A stretch of 64,000 nt of DNA from Dendrolimus kikuchii (Eukaryota > Arthropoda > Insecta > Lepidoptera > Lasiocampidae), in NCBI GenBank assembly GCA_019925095.2, contig CM034394.1:22244272-22308271 (forward strand), in the 5' to 3' direction. Shown piece after piece: positions 50,859-60,965 of the stretch. The position numbers and the translations under genes are program-made. Each line of letters opens with the position of its first letter. Positions within the stretch are counted from its first letter, which is position 1. The notes under the pieces were generated by a model. That model did no database searches. It was not told where the DNA came from and saw nothing but the letters and a program-made list of their open reading frames with translations.

Positions 50859-52233
50859 AACATAGCATCTAATTCGTACAACAATGGAGAACAAATACCA
50901 TTCTTATACATGATTATCATTTCCATTATTTCTATTCCTTGATTAGGCATCATATCAAATACAAACATCGGTTTTAAAAATATCTTAGTTATATTATTGA
51001 AGAAACATAAGAAACACTACATAAGGCGTAACAAATTTTTTTTGTTAATTACATAACTCGGTAAATATAGTGGAAAACGCGCTCCAACTTTGTAATAAAT
51101 TATATGAAAAAAGCGGAAGACCGGTACATGTGAGGCAATCTTGGGGAGGCCATAGTCATAGTCCACTGCTACATATACATATATGTAGCAGTGGACTATG
51201 ATTGGCTTACAATGACGCACAGGATTCTCCTGAAAAAAATATAAAACTTTAGACTGCTATCATAATAATCAAACAGGACATATCAAATTAAAATATTATT
51301 TATACGCATAGATTTTACAATTTACGAAAGAGAAGCGAGCTTTACTTGTGGTAAAGAGGTATCTGTGTGTGCGTTACACTATAAGTGAGTGTGATTGGGT
51401 GGCACACTCGCAACTGATAGTTCCATCAGACACACACACTATCGCAATATTATGCACGTACATGTTTAACCACGATTACAGTTCAATCGCCTTCATGCAT
51501 TGCAAGAACTATAATATCTGGGAAATTTAAAAATATGGTAAGTCTTTATACATGTTAAATACCGCTAGTCTATACGGGACTTAGAACAGGATATTATTAA
51601 GACCCTTTTCTCGGAACAAGCAAATCTAATTTTGTCCCTATCAGCGTTATCGTTCTCAATTAATGTGACCAGTGTAGTAATGCCCTAATGCGGGTCGATA
51701 GCCCTGTTGGAAAGTTACTTTTATTTAGTTAGCAGTTCGCTAAAAATTTTGTATTGACACGACAAGAGTTACTACTGTTTGTTGAATTAATATAAAAAAA
51801 TGGCTAAGTGCGTTTTGGACTAGGCACAATGAAGGGTTCGGTAAAGACGACGGGCGTCCACTGATTTTGTCATTTGACTAGGAAATCCTAAAAATTATTC
51901 AACCTCAAAAACTACTCAACCTACTAAAATGAATTTAATTTTAAAGTATTGTAAAAGCTCTTCCATCTTTTTTTCGGAATAATGTACTATATGGTTATTG
52001 AGTTTGAATGGGGTGGGGGCACAATTTTTATGACTTTGAAAGTGAATAATTATCTCACCACCTCAAATAAAATAATTATGCGTATGCGGTATTATTATTG
52101 AGGAGGTCTTGAAAAATTATAATAATGTTCCTCAGTGACTTTGTTACTTAACATTTTAAATTGATGAATGGAAAGCTTTAAAAGACTTTTGTTGAGATTG
52201 GTTTTAACGAGATCCCTTAATGAGTTTTGAATA
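50859..52233. other. Spacer containing one perfect palindrome
   Basis: AT-rich intronic-looking DNA; the palindrome at 51157-51200 is listed separately. A GGGTGGGGGC patch at 52010 is not a feature. Confidence 0.4.
51157..51200. repeat. Perfect 21-bp inverted repeat, 2-nt spacer
   Basis: CATAGTCCACTGCTACATAT… and …ATATGTAGCAGTGGACTATG are perfect reverse complements (arms 51157-51177, 51180-51200). Too short and loop too small for a miRNA precursor; would extrude as a cruciform. Confidence 0.85.
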
Positions 52234-52651
52234 TCTATACATATTAATTACTTGACGTCACTGACTGACTGATTGACATACCAACACACTGCCCAAACTA
52301 CTAGGGTTAGGACTATGAAAATTTGCATACAATTTCTTTTATACCGTAGGTGAGCATTAAGAAAGGATTTTTAAAGGAGGTTAAAAAGGATCTATAACTT
52401 TTTGACTACTCAAACAATGATTACACCAGCCCACAAAAAAGGGGTCTGTATTTTTGACCAGACCCGTCTGTTTTTATCAGAATTTAAAAAGCAATTTTTA
52501 TTGCGGTGCAATTTAGTCAAAATTTTGAGGGTGTATGAACCAAAATGCATTGAAATATATAAGAATAGGTTGGGTGTGGTCAAAAGTATACAATACTTTT
52601 TTTGTGAACCGGTAAATTACTTTTAATTGACGCGAGCAAAGCCGCGGGTAA
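52234..52651 (+). mobile_element. Helitron-like element hosting MITE M1
   Basis: TCTATACATATTAATTACTT, then CCCAAACTACTAGGGTTAGG, GGTGAGCATTAAGAAAGG, interrupted by M1 copy 2, ending GCGAGCAAAGCCGCGGGTAA|T. Typical insect Helitron-like text. Confidence 0.5.
52424..52614. mobile_element. MITE family M1, copy 2
   Basis: ACCAGCCCACAAAAAAGGGG, TCTGTATTTTTGACCAGACC versus GGGTGTGGTCAAAAGTATAC and TTTTTTTGTGAACCGGT: ~40-bp inverted ends, related to 44332-44634. About 191 bp. Confidence 0.6.
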
Positions 52652-54172
52652 TGTAATATGTGGGATATTTTTGAAATAATATTTTCAAGGTATTCTATCT
52701 AAATGACAAAAGACAATCTTCATCCCTCTAGAATCGTTGAATGAGTTACACAAACTTTATAGAGCTGTGTATATATTAGGTGTTCTATAACCTATTTGTA
52801 CATCATTCAATTCGTAATCGGTTCACCGACTTGATGCAGTAACACCTCCCAGCCTCAGAGCACTGATTGCATCACCATGATTCAATTTGCAAACCTCCAG
52901 CCAATCATGGTATTATTTGCATCGCTCTTGTGAACTGTCTGAATTTGAATCACTATCGGTATTCTGTGTTATGAACTATGCCATATCGAATGCGTAGGTC
53001 AATACGGGCTGTGGTCTGCACGTAGCAACAATTCACGTCAATTTCAACCACAATACGGGAGCATTTAGTTCCGGCGCGATCAATCTACAACGATTTGTAA
53101 AGCTAATGAACTGTTTGGACCTATCTACTGAATATATTTGTGATATATTTGTGTAGATGATTTCATGACTGTATTCATACTACAGCTAATGTTCATTATC
53201 AATCAATATTATATAAATATACGTTAGATCTCTAATTATTTCGTGAAAAAAAATTCTTGTTTCTAATTATAAATTAAATCAGTCTGTGTACATATGTGGT
53301 TCTATCCTAAGAACATTGACGATACAATAATGTTTTTCTTACTTTAGAACGGCATGCCTGCGTACTATTACATGCTACTAGCCTGGCGGTTGAATAGCAA
53401 CTGTCCCTATGCTAACTTACCTGCGGCTTATATAGTATGAGCAGACGGAAAGTATTTACATGTACCCGCACATACACTACATAAGGAAATAGAGGTGTAG
53501 ATGTGCTGTAGAGGTGAATAAAGTTCTTTGATTTGGAATTTGACTAGGGAATTATAAAAAAGATTTATTTTAAAATACCCTCAAAATCTACTTAATGGAT
53601 CTTATTCCAACCCAGAAACTGCAATATCTAATATTGTTCTTTGTAAAATAGGTTAATTTATGATTAACCTATTTTACATTCTATAAAAGAGTAACCAATA
53701 TATAATTATCTTATGACAATAGTCCATTTTAACCCTTGTACAATTTCCTGTCCAAAATATTTACCTTCAACTGGAATTCCCAAATTCAAAATTAAACAGC
53801 TGAACTGGTAAAACTTTTGAAAGTCAGCAAGGTGATGTTTGTTGGGTAGTCACCGCAAATTACCCCTTGAAAATTACAAAATGTATAACAGAAAAGTTTG
53901 GTTTCGTGTATCTGTGTGACTTGCTTGTGTTGTGTCTAAACTCACAGGAACATTTTTGTTTTTTGACACTCGCGTGCCAAAAAAGTATTGTTTACGTGTT
54001 TAATTTATGTCTACTTCGTTACTCAACCACAAAATCAAACGATTTCAACTGATTTCAACAAAAGACGATTTCAACAAAATAAGGAGATTCTAATTTTTGT
54101 GTACATATATTTTATATATAATACTAGAGTTTAGTAAAGTCTAGTGCATACGTCTTGTTTAAAGAGCAGGCG
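52652..54172. other. Spacer with a small hairpin
   Basis: A perfect 15-bp inverted repeat TGTAAAATAGGTTAA / TTAACCTATTTTACA lies at 53642-53678. No gene or element otherwise; 52800-53140 is the least repetitive-looking stretch in this half. Confidence 0.4.
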
Positions 54173-54485
54173 TTTTTTTTTATTGTGTGAGTTCAACAGA
54201 CAGGTAGACGGCTCACTTGAAAGAAAGCGTTTACCATCGCCTATGGACAGTTGCAACATCAAAGGTGCTACAAATGCGCTGCTGCTCTCTTGAAGGAGAC
54301 TGGAACCTAGTCACTAATGCCGGAACACAACACAAGGTTGTTATGGCGGCATAATCTAGACCAGAGGTGGTAGCCATCCAGTCGGACAAATATCCTACCA
54401 CCTGGCTGTGGGTTGTTTTGTCGCCTCTTACGACAGATCGCCCGACCGCAGGAGAATTTATTTTTTCTCCGTTCATGCACGGATA
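54173..54485 (-). repeat. SINE-like family S1, copy M (full length)
   Basis: Plus strand T-run plus ATTGTGTGAGTTCAACAGAC to TTCATGCACGGATA. Full length, moderately diverged. Confidence 0.8.
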
Positions 54486-54490
54486 ATAAA

Positions 54491-54646
54491 ACTTCAACGG
54501 ACAAGTGGAAAAACGAATCGCAACAAAATTTTAACTTGAAGTTTTACGGGCAGATTGTTAATGTACTTGTCCAATTTGAAAACCTGCCCGTAAAACTTCA
54601 AGTTAAAATTTTGTTGCGATCCGTTTTTCCATTTGCCCGTTGAAAT
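54491..54646. repeat. Fold-back, 63-bp arms
   Basis: Left arm 54491-54553 (ACTTCAACGGACAAGTGGAA … GTTTTACGGGCAG) and right arm 54584-54646 (CTGCCCGTAAAACTTCAAGT … GCCCGTTGAAAT) are near-perfect reverse complements; loop 54554-54583. The loop appears in the opposite orientation in the related copy at 41621. Confidence 0.85.
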
Positions 54647-54955
54647 TTCACTTCTACTATGTGTTCCAGCACACATTTCCATTTTTCGCAGGTTTACTGC
54701 AAATTATTATTTGGTTATGTTAGGTACATTTTAATTCATGCATTTTTTATTTAAACATATTTTATTTTATCAAAAAAAAAGAACTGAATTCGATCCGGAA
54801 CCAATAAAAACATCGATAGTCTACTCTAACATTATGCCGCCTCTCACCACGTCTAGTCTAAATTTATGCCGCTCCTCCACGCGGCCGTAACGCTTTTTCG
54901 TGACAGAAAAATCCTAAGACCCCGTCTATATAGATGCGTCACTTCAAAAATAATC
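54554..54955 (+). repeat. Dispersed repeat G, copy 2
   Basis: Shares TTTCACTTCTACTATGTGTT, CAGCACACATTTCCATTTTT, GAATTCGATCCGGAACCA and CGTAACGCTTTTTCGTGACA with 41621-42022, then GTCTATATAGATGCGTCACT. The MITE present in copy 1 is absent here, giving its empty-site approximation. Confidence 0.65.
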
Positions 54956-55014
54956 TTAACAGACAGATCGAGTTACTGTTGAATATTTTTGACAGATGAT
55001 GAATTTTGATATTG

Positions 55015-55545
55015 AGAAATGATAGGTCCCCCATACCCTTTCATCCCCTATATCAACCCATTCTACTTTTATTTATTTATCCCACGTCTATCTAACTGTA
55101 TCTGTAAACTACATAATTGACAAAAATCACCGAAATGACCGAAAATTATTTCGTAAAGTTATGTATGTATTAACATACATACATAACTTTACGCCAGTTC
55201 CCTTGCGGGGTAGGCACGAACAACAGAGCGCCATTCAGGATTATTCTTACACACCTCACTTGCTTCTTTGACATTCATAGCTCTTGTCATGCACGCTCGT
55301 CTGTTTTTTAAGGCTCCTGACATCACTTTCTGCTAGTATACGATGAATTTGATCATGGAAAGTGTGTCGTGGCCTTCCACCGAAATAATCAAATGGAAAA
55401 TCACAAAAAAACCAAACTGATCCACTTTCTGAGATAACCTTTACATAAATCTATCCGAAAATCTATCCCATTATCAGAGATGAAAAATATGCCTTGTCCA
55501 CCTTCGATATTGATATTACATATATACCGAATTTCAGCCAAATAG
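55015..55545 (-). repeat. Decayed Helitron-like element, split by RTE tail
   Basis: TTTATCCCACGTCTATC and AAAAATCACCGAAATGACCG on the left and CGAAATAATCAAATGGAAAA with CTATCCGAAAATCTATCCC on the right resemble, in reverse, the element at 1668-2083 (TTTGGTCATTTTGGTCG words). Low confidence in limits. Confidence 0.35.
55152..55380 (-). pseudogene. RTE-type LINE tail (R-a) with inverted cap
   Basis: Plus strand ACTTTACGCCAGTTCCCTTG, GGTAGGCACGAACAACAGAG, then AAGTGTGTCGTGGCCTTCCA: reverse of R-a. Its 3' end is capped by a 17-bp perfect inverted repeat (CGTAAAGTTATGTATGT 55152-55168, reverse at 55177-55193). Confidence 0.7.
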
Positions 55546-55549
55546 GTTC

Positions 55550-55837
55550 AATAGTTTTTTCGTAAGAGCATAACTGTTCGCACAAACACCGCGAAGTCTA
55601 AGGCACAACACTAATAGTCACAGCACTATCAGCCCGAAAACCGCGTCCCGTCAATGTCAAAATTACCGCGACGAAGTGCGCACACGCCGTTTCACGTGAC
55701 AAACAAATATATCCAGTGCAGTGTTAAAAATCAGCTCTCACCAATCATCAAAAGTCGTCACCATCACTAACAACCAAGTACGTTCCCTTTATTCCGATCC
55801 ACAAGGTGTCGGCGACACCAATAACAAACAGAGAGAC
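55550..55837. other. Non-repeat-looking CpG-containing patch
   Basis: 55590-55790 has CpG words (GACGAAGTGCGCACACGCCG) and a phrase ATCCAGTGCAGTGTTAAAAA like arthropod initiator sequence (TCAGT-type). It could be a promoter/5' exon or an old repeat; no ORF. Followed by ATTCCGATCCACAAG|GTGTCG. Confidence 0.3.
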
Positions 55838-55849
55838 AAATATATTTTT

Positions 55850-56422
55850 AAATATATATATGTATAAAATTCTCGTGTGACAATGTTCGTTCCCATACTG
55901 CTCCGAAACGGCTTGACCGATTCTCATGAAATTTTGTGTGCATATTGGGTAGGTCTGAGAATCGAACAAAATCTATTTTTCATCCCCCTAAATGCTAAGG
56001 GTAGTCCACCCCTATTTTGTGTTGTTGTTAATTTTTAGATACATTTTTATTTTTTTAGGATATAGCATTAAAAAATACATACAACCCTAAATTTTAACCC
56101 CTCTACGATCAACCCCTGTTTTTTATTTGTTAATTATAAACTTTAATTTTTTTGGCAAGATTTTTAATCTTATTTTGTCATGACTTAGAATTAAAAAAAA
56201 AAATTACTCTTTTAGATCCACAATTAGAACCGGTAGGTGGCGCTGAGATCGGGTTTTGGAATCCTCCTAATCACCTGGAGCGATTTTGGTGATTTTGTTT
56301 TTGTGAGTTTGAGTGCGTAACTGGATGGTTTAGATTCGCAATTAGAACCGATAGATGGCGCTGGGATCGGGTTCTAGAATTTTATTTTTTAAAGGCAGAT
56401 CAACGTCTGCCGGGGCCGCTAG
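55850..56422 (+). mobile_element. Helitron-like element, family H1 (long copy)
   Basis: AAATATATATATGTATAAAA then TTCTCGTGTGACAATGTTC, GACCGATTCTCATGAAATTT, TAGGTGGCGCTGAGATCGGG twice-like (56231 and 56351 regions), ending CGTCTGCCGGGGCCGCTAG|T. The doubled …GGTAGGTGGCGCTGRGATCGGG text suggests an internal duplication. Confidence 0.6.
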
Positions 56423-57045
56423 TATAGAGATAAAAGTATCCTATGTTCATCCTTAGCATCGAAAAAATATAGGTATATACTGAGTTTTAGAAAATGTAAA
56501 AGACAGACAGACAGAGTTCCTTTCGCATTTATGTTGTTAATAGGGATTATCTTCAGATATAACTATTTTGTTTCTGACCTGATTTTGCATGCATTTGCAA
56601 TGCATCTGAAAAACGACCGCGTCTATGAAATACCCGCTATTGCCCGAAAAATCTTCAAGGACTTTGGTGTGTCTACAATCCTTAACGATGCGCGTGCGAT
56701 GTTCGCGTGGCCGTAGGCGAACTGGGCTGCCCGCCGACACGAATTTCGCTACGCCGGCAGATAGCGTCGCCTGTCTCTATCCAGCATGTGGATTTGCTGA
56801 AAGGAGGAGAAAGAAAGCAAAACAAGTCGTCTAATCGAGTTACTCCTGAGTCCTTAATTTTCAGATGCCGACTGACCAAACAAACAAACTGTCCAGTAAA
56901 TTTAATTATATTTCAGTATTGCTGTTTATTTGGGCTTTGTGCCATTTAAGTTGGAAAGTTTTATAATAGTGTTTCGCTAACTGTATGCCGTTTTGTAACT
57001 ATGGCTTATGCAATGGATTTTGAAAGTTTTCTTTTTTAACGACTT
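56423..57045. other. Spacer with a short GC-rich open stretch
   Basis: 56590-56835 is GC-richer and open in several frames (e.g. PADTNFATPADSVACLYPAC). I could not tie it to a family or to splice sites; it may be an old coding fragment. Confidence 0.3.
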
Positions 57046-57225
57046 CTGTGGTTGAGCGGACTAAGCCTTTTCCGGCTAACCTTACTATAACATTAAAGGC
57101 TACAGGTTCGATTCGTGGCATATTAAATTTAGTAAAATGAATTTTCTGTTATTTACTATGATGGTATGGGAGTCTAGGGTCGACTCCAGAACGGTCCATT
57201 GTATATTACCCATTACACGAGCGTA
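57046..57225 (+). repeat. tRNA-derived SINE S2, copy 1
   Basis: GTGGTTGAGCGGACTAAGCC (A-box-like TGGTTGAGCGG) and CTACAGGTTCGATTCGTGGC (B box GGTTCGATTC) are spaced as in a class II tRNA head; body TTTACTATGATGGTATGGGA and GGTCCATTGTATATTACC. The same head and body recur in reverse at 63155-63354. Confidence 0.55.
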
Positions 57226-57237
57226 AATTGCTTGTAC

Positions 57238-57360
57238 ATACATACATACATACATACATAACTTCACGCCAGGTCCCTTGCGGGGTAGGCACGGACAACA
57301 GAGCGTCATTCAGGCTTAATCTTACACACCTCACTTGCTTTTTTGACATTCATAGCTTGC
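57238..57360 (-). pseudogene. RTE-type LINE tail (R-a)
   Basis: (CATA)n then AACTTCACGCCAGGTCCCTT, GCGGGGTAGGCACGGACAAC, TTGACATTCATAGCTTGC. ~120 bp, 5'-truncated. Confidence 0.7.
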
Positions 57361-57784
57361 AAATTGCTTCTGTTGATTTATTATTATTATTCACATATTC
57401 ACAAATCTTCGTCATCGTTGTTTACTATTCTAAATAATAAATTCTTAGGATCAGGATTCACAAAAAAGTGTATGATAGAATTATGAGTGGTAGATTTGGT
57501 GCTGGTGGACCACGACACAGAAGTGTTAAAGAAAGGTCTGCTAAAAAGCACGTCAAATAAACATGCGTATGTATAGATTAATGAAAGGCGGTAGAGGCTG
57601 GAATTGATTAGATAGCACACGTTATAAACAATTCAAAAATAAAATTATTTTAAAAGCGAGCATGCATTAAAATTTAATACCCTGATCTGACTTTCAAAAT
57701 ATGATAAAAATAATTTTAATATCTGTTTAAACAATTATTAATTCGCCATTTGACTCGTTTAAGCGGTGACGAATTTTGTTGTTA
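57361..57784. other. AT-rich spacer
   Basis: Nothing firm; a short DRIMSGRFGAGGPRHR-like frame at 57480 may be decayed RTE text. Confidence 0.35.
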
Positions 57785-57958
57785 CATACATACATACATA
57801 CATAACTTCACGCCAGGTCCCTTGCGGGGTAGGCACGAACAACAGAGTGCCATTTAGGCTTATTCTTACACACCTCACTTGCCTCTTTGACATTCATAAC
57901 TCTTGTCATGCAAGCTCGTCTGTTCTTAAGGCTCCTGACATCACCTTCTGCTAGTACA
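57785..57958 (-). pseudogene. RTE-type LINE tail (R-a)
   Basis: (CATA)n, AACTTCACGCCAGGTCCCTT, then TCTTGTCATGCAAGCTCGTC, CACCTTCTGCTAGTACACG. Second R-a tail within 0.6 kb in the same orientation. Confidence 0.7.
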
Positions 57959-58284
57959 CGAGTTTTGTTGTTGTTGTATAATTATGATTGTCATGGTTTG
58001 TGGACCTAGCCACTAATTACTATTCATCTTTATTAAGTTCTACGGTAATCTTGTACAAAAAAGGCACCAAGGGAAAAGTTGCTTTTTTTGTATACCCAAC
58101 ACAAAGAAGCCCCAAACTGTAGAACACAAAACGACGGAGTTTTTGCTGCAGCTCTAATAGTCACATTTCACTAAACAGTTGATATCTTCCACAAAATATA
58201 CAGGTTTCGCTTAGAAAACAATATCCAAACCAAAATGTAGGTCATTTTTAAAAAAGATTTTTGAAAATAAAATGAATAGTAATA
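57959..58284. other. Spacer, nothing recognised
   Basis: AT-rich. Confidence 0.4.
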
Positions 58285-58313
58285 GTTTCCTATACACAAG
58301 GTGTATAGGAAAC
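58285..58313. repeat. 13-bp perfect hairpin at PLE border
   Basis: GTTTCCTATACAC and GTGTATAGGAAAC separated by AAG, ending 5 bp before the PLE copy. Confidence 0.7.
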
Positions 58314-58315
58314 CT

Positions 58316-58556
58316 ACCCATAGAGTAAATAATAACCATAAACAAAATTAAAACTAAATAATTAAAATTAAAATGTTGGCGGTAGGCTAAATAAAACTTT
58401 AACAATACTCGTTGACACTTGACATCTTTGTCTTCCATGATCACGGCCACTGAAAAGTGGCCGAAACGTCGGAAAAACCAAAATCAAATAAAATTACCGC
58501 GCTTAAAACCGTTGAAACGTAGATTCATTATGTATACAAGTCGCCAAAACTTAAGA
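58316..58556 (+). mobile_element. PLE copy 3, 3' end only
   Basis: AGAGTAAATAATAACCATAA, GGCGGTAGGCTAAATAAAAC, then the hammerhead-like motif, AATTACCGCGCTTAAAACCG, and the extra end TTCATTATGTATACAAGTCG to AAGAAAATATT. 5'-truncated to ~240 bp and not folded back. Confidence 0.75.
58431..58477 (+). ncRNA. Hammerhead-like motif, PLE copy 3
   Basis: TCTTCC, ATGATCA, C, GGCCACT-GAAA-AGTGGCC, GAA, ACGT, C, GGAAAA. As at 6796-6842 but with A instead of G at position 3, which breaks the proposed 3-8 pair (A with C). The change G to A is in a CpG context, so likely decay. Confidence 0.45.
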
Positions 58557-58599
58557 AAATATTAGTGTAAGTATGTATATTTAAATTGTACAGTCCTAT

Positions 58600-58790
58600 A
58601 TTTTTTCTGCTCCACCTACATCGCCAGATTAATTAAGAATTTCTTTTAAGATAGGTTGCCTGGAAGAGATCGCTTTTAGTGATAAGGCCGCCTGTTTTTT
58701 TTTTTACCAAGAAGTATTGTAATTATGCATTTTCTTTTTGTATTTGTTTATTTTTTTGAGCAATAAAGTCTTATCTATCTATCTATCATC
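58600..58790 (+). repeat. LINE 3' tail, family D
   Basis: GCTCCACCTACATCGCCAGA, GGTTGCCTGGAAGAGATCGC, TTTTAGTGATAAGGCCGCCT, GCAATAAAGTCTTATC and (TATC)n. Confidence 0.75.
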
Positions 58791-59242
58791 ATCATGGAGG
58801 AAAATAAAGCTATCCATTCATTCATTCATTCGTTATTCATTACCTTACTAAACCTCAGGCCTTCAAGTTTTAAACGAGTAACATGCTGTACACTAATATA
58901 AAACATTTAACCGTCCAAATTAAAACCGCAAGCGATCCCATTGAAAACTTCAAGTTAATTGTGTCGTTATTTATTCATAAAGATGAACCGAGTGATACAT
59001 TAAAGGCCGCGGGTACAAGACAAATATGAGTGACTGGGTACTGCCCTATATTTGCCATGGGATCCCACAGCGTTAAATATGGACGAAACTTGTGACTCCT
59101 TTGTTAATTTAGCCGAAGTTGCCGGGCAAGTTTGCCCAAATTGACGTAGTAAAGACGCATTGGCTAATAAATTGGTTCTCATCGTAGCCAAAGTTGTTTA
59201 GCGAGTGAATTTAACTAACTTTGAATTTTGAGTTTTATGCGT
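58791..59242. other. Spacer, nothing recognised
   Basis: Mixed composition; (ATTC)n at 58815. Nothing else. Confidence 0.4.
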
Positions 59243-59660
59243 TGGGCGCTGTCTCCACGAGCTAGAGAATCGACTCCTAACGGAATCGCCGCATTTCCTT
59301 GACGATGCGTAGTGCTTTTATTTGTTGAAAGAGTTCAGTTAGGTGCCAGACGAGAGCGAAATACAATAAGAAAATTCTTTATTATGGATGTAGTGTTGGC
59401 GAGAGGCAACGCTGGAATGACGCTGCGTTTGACAGAGAGCTCGCCCCGCGCTTGCTGCGAGAGCGCCACGTTCTGCGACGAGCTCGCCACTAGTAGCGAC
59501 GATACCGCGGCGATACGACGATGTCACACGCGCACATTGCCACTCGTCGCATCGCCGCGATAACATCACCGTGTGGAGACCCGTTCATAGAGAGTATATA
59601 GAAATACGTGGCAAGACGATAATATCGCCGCGATTCTCTCGCTCGTCGAGACAGCGCCTT
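59243..59660. mobile_element. 418-bp MITE with ~28-bp inverted ends
   Basis: GGCGCTGTCTCCACGAGCTA plus GAGAATCG (from 59245) is mirrored by CGATTCTCTCGCTCGTCGAG plus ACAGCGCC (to 59658), 2 mismatches. TTG occurs on both sides, a possible 3-bp duplication. Interior GC-rich with CpG (GCTCGCCCCGCGCTTGCTGC) and a second GTGTGGAGACCCG phrase. Short frames only; no transposase. Confidence 0.75.
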
Positions 59661-60738
59661 GGCGCTACAGGCGTGAAAGCATTGTTAGTTACTTATAATT
59701 ATCCATTATTATCTCTAAATAATGGAGAATTATACTACAAAGGCGAATAAGTACTATGGAACGACAATCGTCTAGTAAAACACGTACACATATTGTTCAA
59801 CCAGAGTTGGCTTCACAAAGTCATTCTTGTTATTACATAAAATCTAAATTGACATTGTAGGGGGGGTATTGTTGTGGAAAAATGAAAATATAATAGCTTT
59901 TAAAACGTTTACTGTTCATAATACTGATTACATACACTACATTCATGATTATAAATAAGTAACAAACGGAACACATGGTAATGCGGCTGCGTGCGCGAGC
60001 ATTCCTCAAGGCAATTTTTATTCGACTAACCGAGCCGACGCAGCAGTCGGCGATTCTTGCGGGGTCGCGGGATAGAGGAGGGGGTCGTTCCGCGAGTACA
60101 CGGCGTCGGGGCAGCCTGAGCCTCCGCAAGGCTAGCGTCGCGCCCTATATTTTTTTATTATTTCAAAGATATTTTAAAGCTAACTCTAAGCATTAGCAAT
60201 ACACAAACAACATGAGTTTCAATTATATATATTAGTGCGGTTGATGTCTAACCAAAGAAAGCGGATTATAACACTGAATGCAGGAATAAGTAACACAACT
60301 GCTTATTAAACCGCAATATGGAAGTAAGTCATTACAACCTACGAGCTTGTGAAAGACGATATAATTACTAAAACGGCTTCCCGCGAACAATGTCGGCCTC
60401 ACCGCAAGCATATTTTGCCAAAATTTACAAGACAATTATAATTTATTATAAGTTGTTGGTATCTATGTATACGCATATTTAAGTATAAGCTGCTTAATTT
60501 AACTTTTATTTAGATTCAAAAGATTTTCTTCCTACTATGGAAACCTATGATTTCCTATATATGCTGTTGAAGACGCGGAATTGCAACCGCAACACGTACT
60601 GCATAGTGCGTATAGCAATCGTCCGTCTGACCAGTAATGGGCCACAGCGCTTCAAGTGAACAAACTGGTTTGATGGTACCCCTTGTGTAGTGCATATAAA
60701 GATAAGCTTTACATGCATACATCTTTCTTACCTGCGAC
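59661..60738. other. Spacer with a GC-rich island
   Basis: 59975-60150 is CpG-rich (GAGCCGACGCAGCAGTCGGC, GTACACGGCGTCGGGGCAGC). No frame, splice pair or terminal repeats; could be a repeat fragment or a non-coding/5' exon. Confidence 0.35.
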
Positions 60739-60965
60739 TTTTTTATGCAGGAGTTCAGCAGACACGCAGACGGCCCGCTTGATGAAAAACGGTTACCATC
60801 GCCTATAGACATTTGCAACACCAAAGGTGCTACAAATGCGCTTCTGCTCTCTTAAGGGAGACTGGAACCTGGTCACTAATGCCAGAACACAACTCAAGGT
60901 TGTTATGGCGACATACTTCAGACCAGGGGTGGTAGCCATCCAGTCGGACAAATGCCCTACCATCG
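60739..60965 (-). repeat. SINE-like family S1, copy N (5'-truncated)
   Basis: Plus strand TTTTTATGCAGGAGTTCAGC to CAAATGCCCTACCATCGGGC. Sense 5' third missing. Confidence 0.75.

Noticed and set aside
51157..51200. microRNA hairpin
   Set aside because: Arms of 21 bp with a 2-nt spacer cannot form a proper terminal loop and stem of Drosha length.
56531..56850. Possible exon with CLYPACGFAERRRKKAKQ
   Set aside because: Open in several frames but no clear splice pair, family or continuity with the Sidestep exon; kept only as an unassigned patch.
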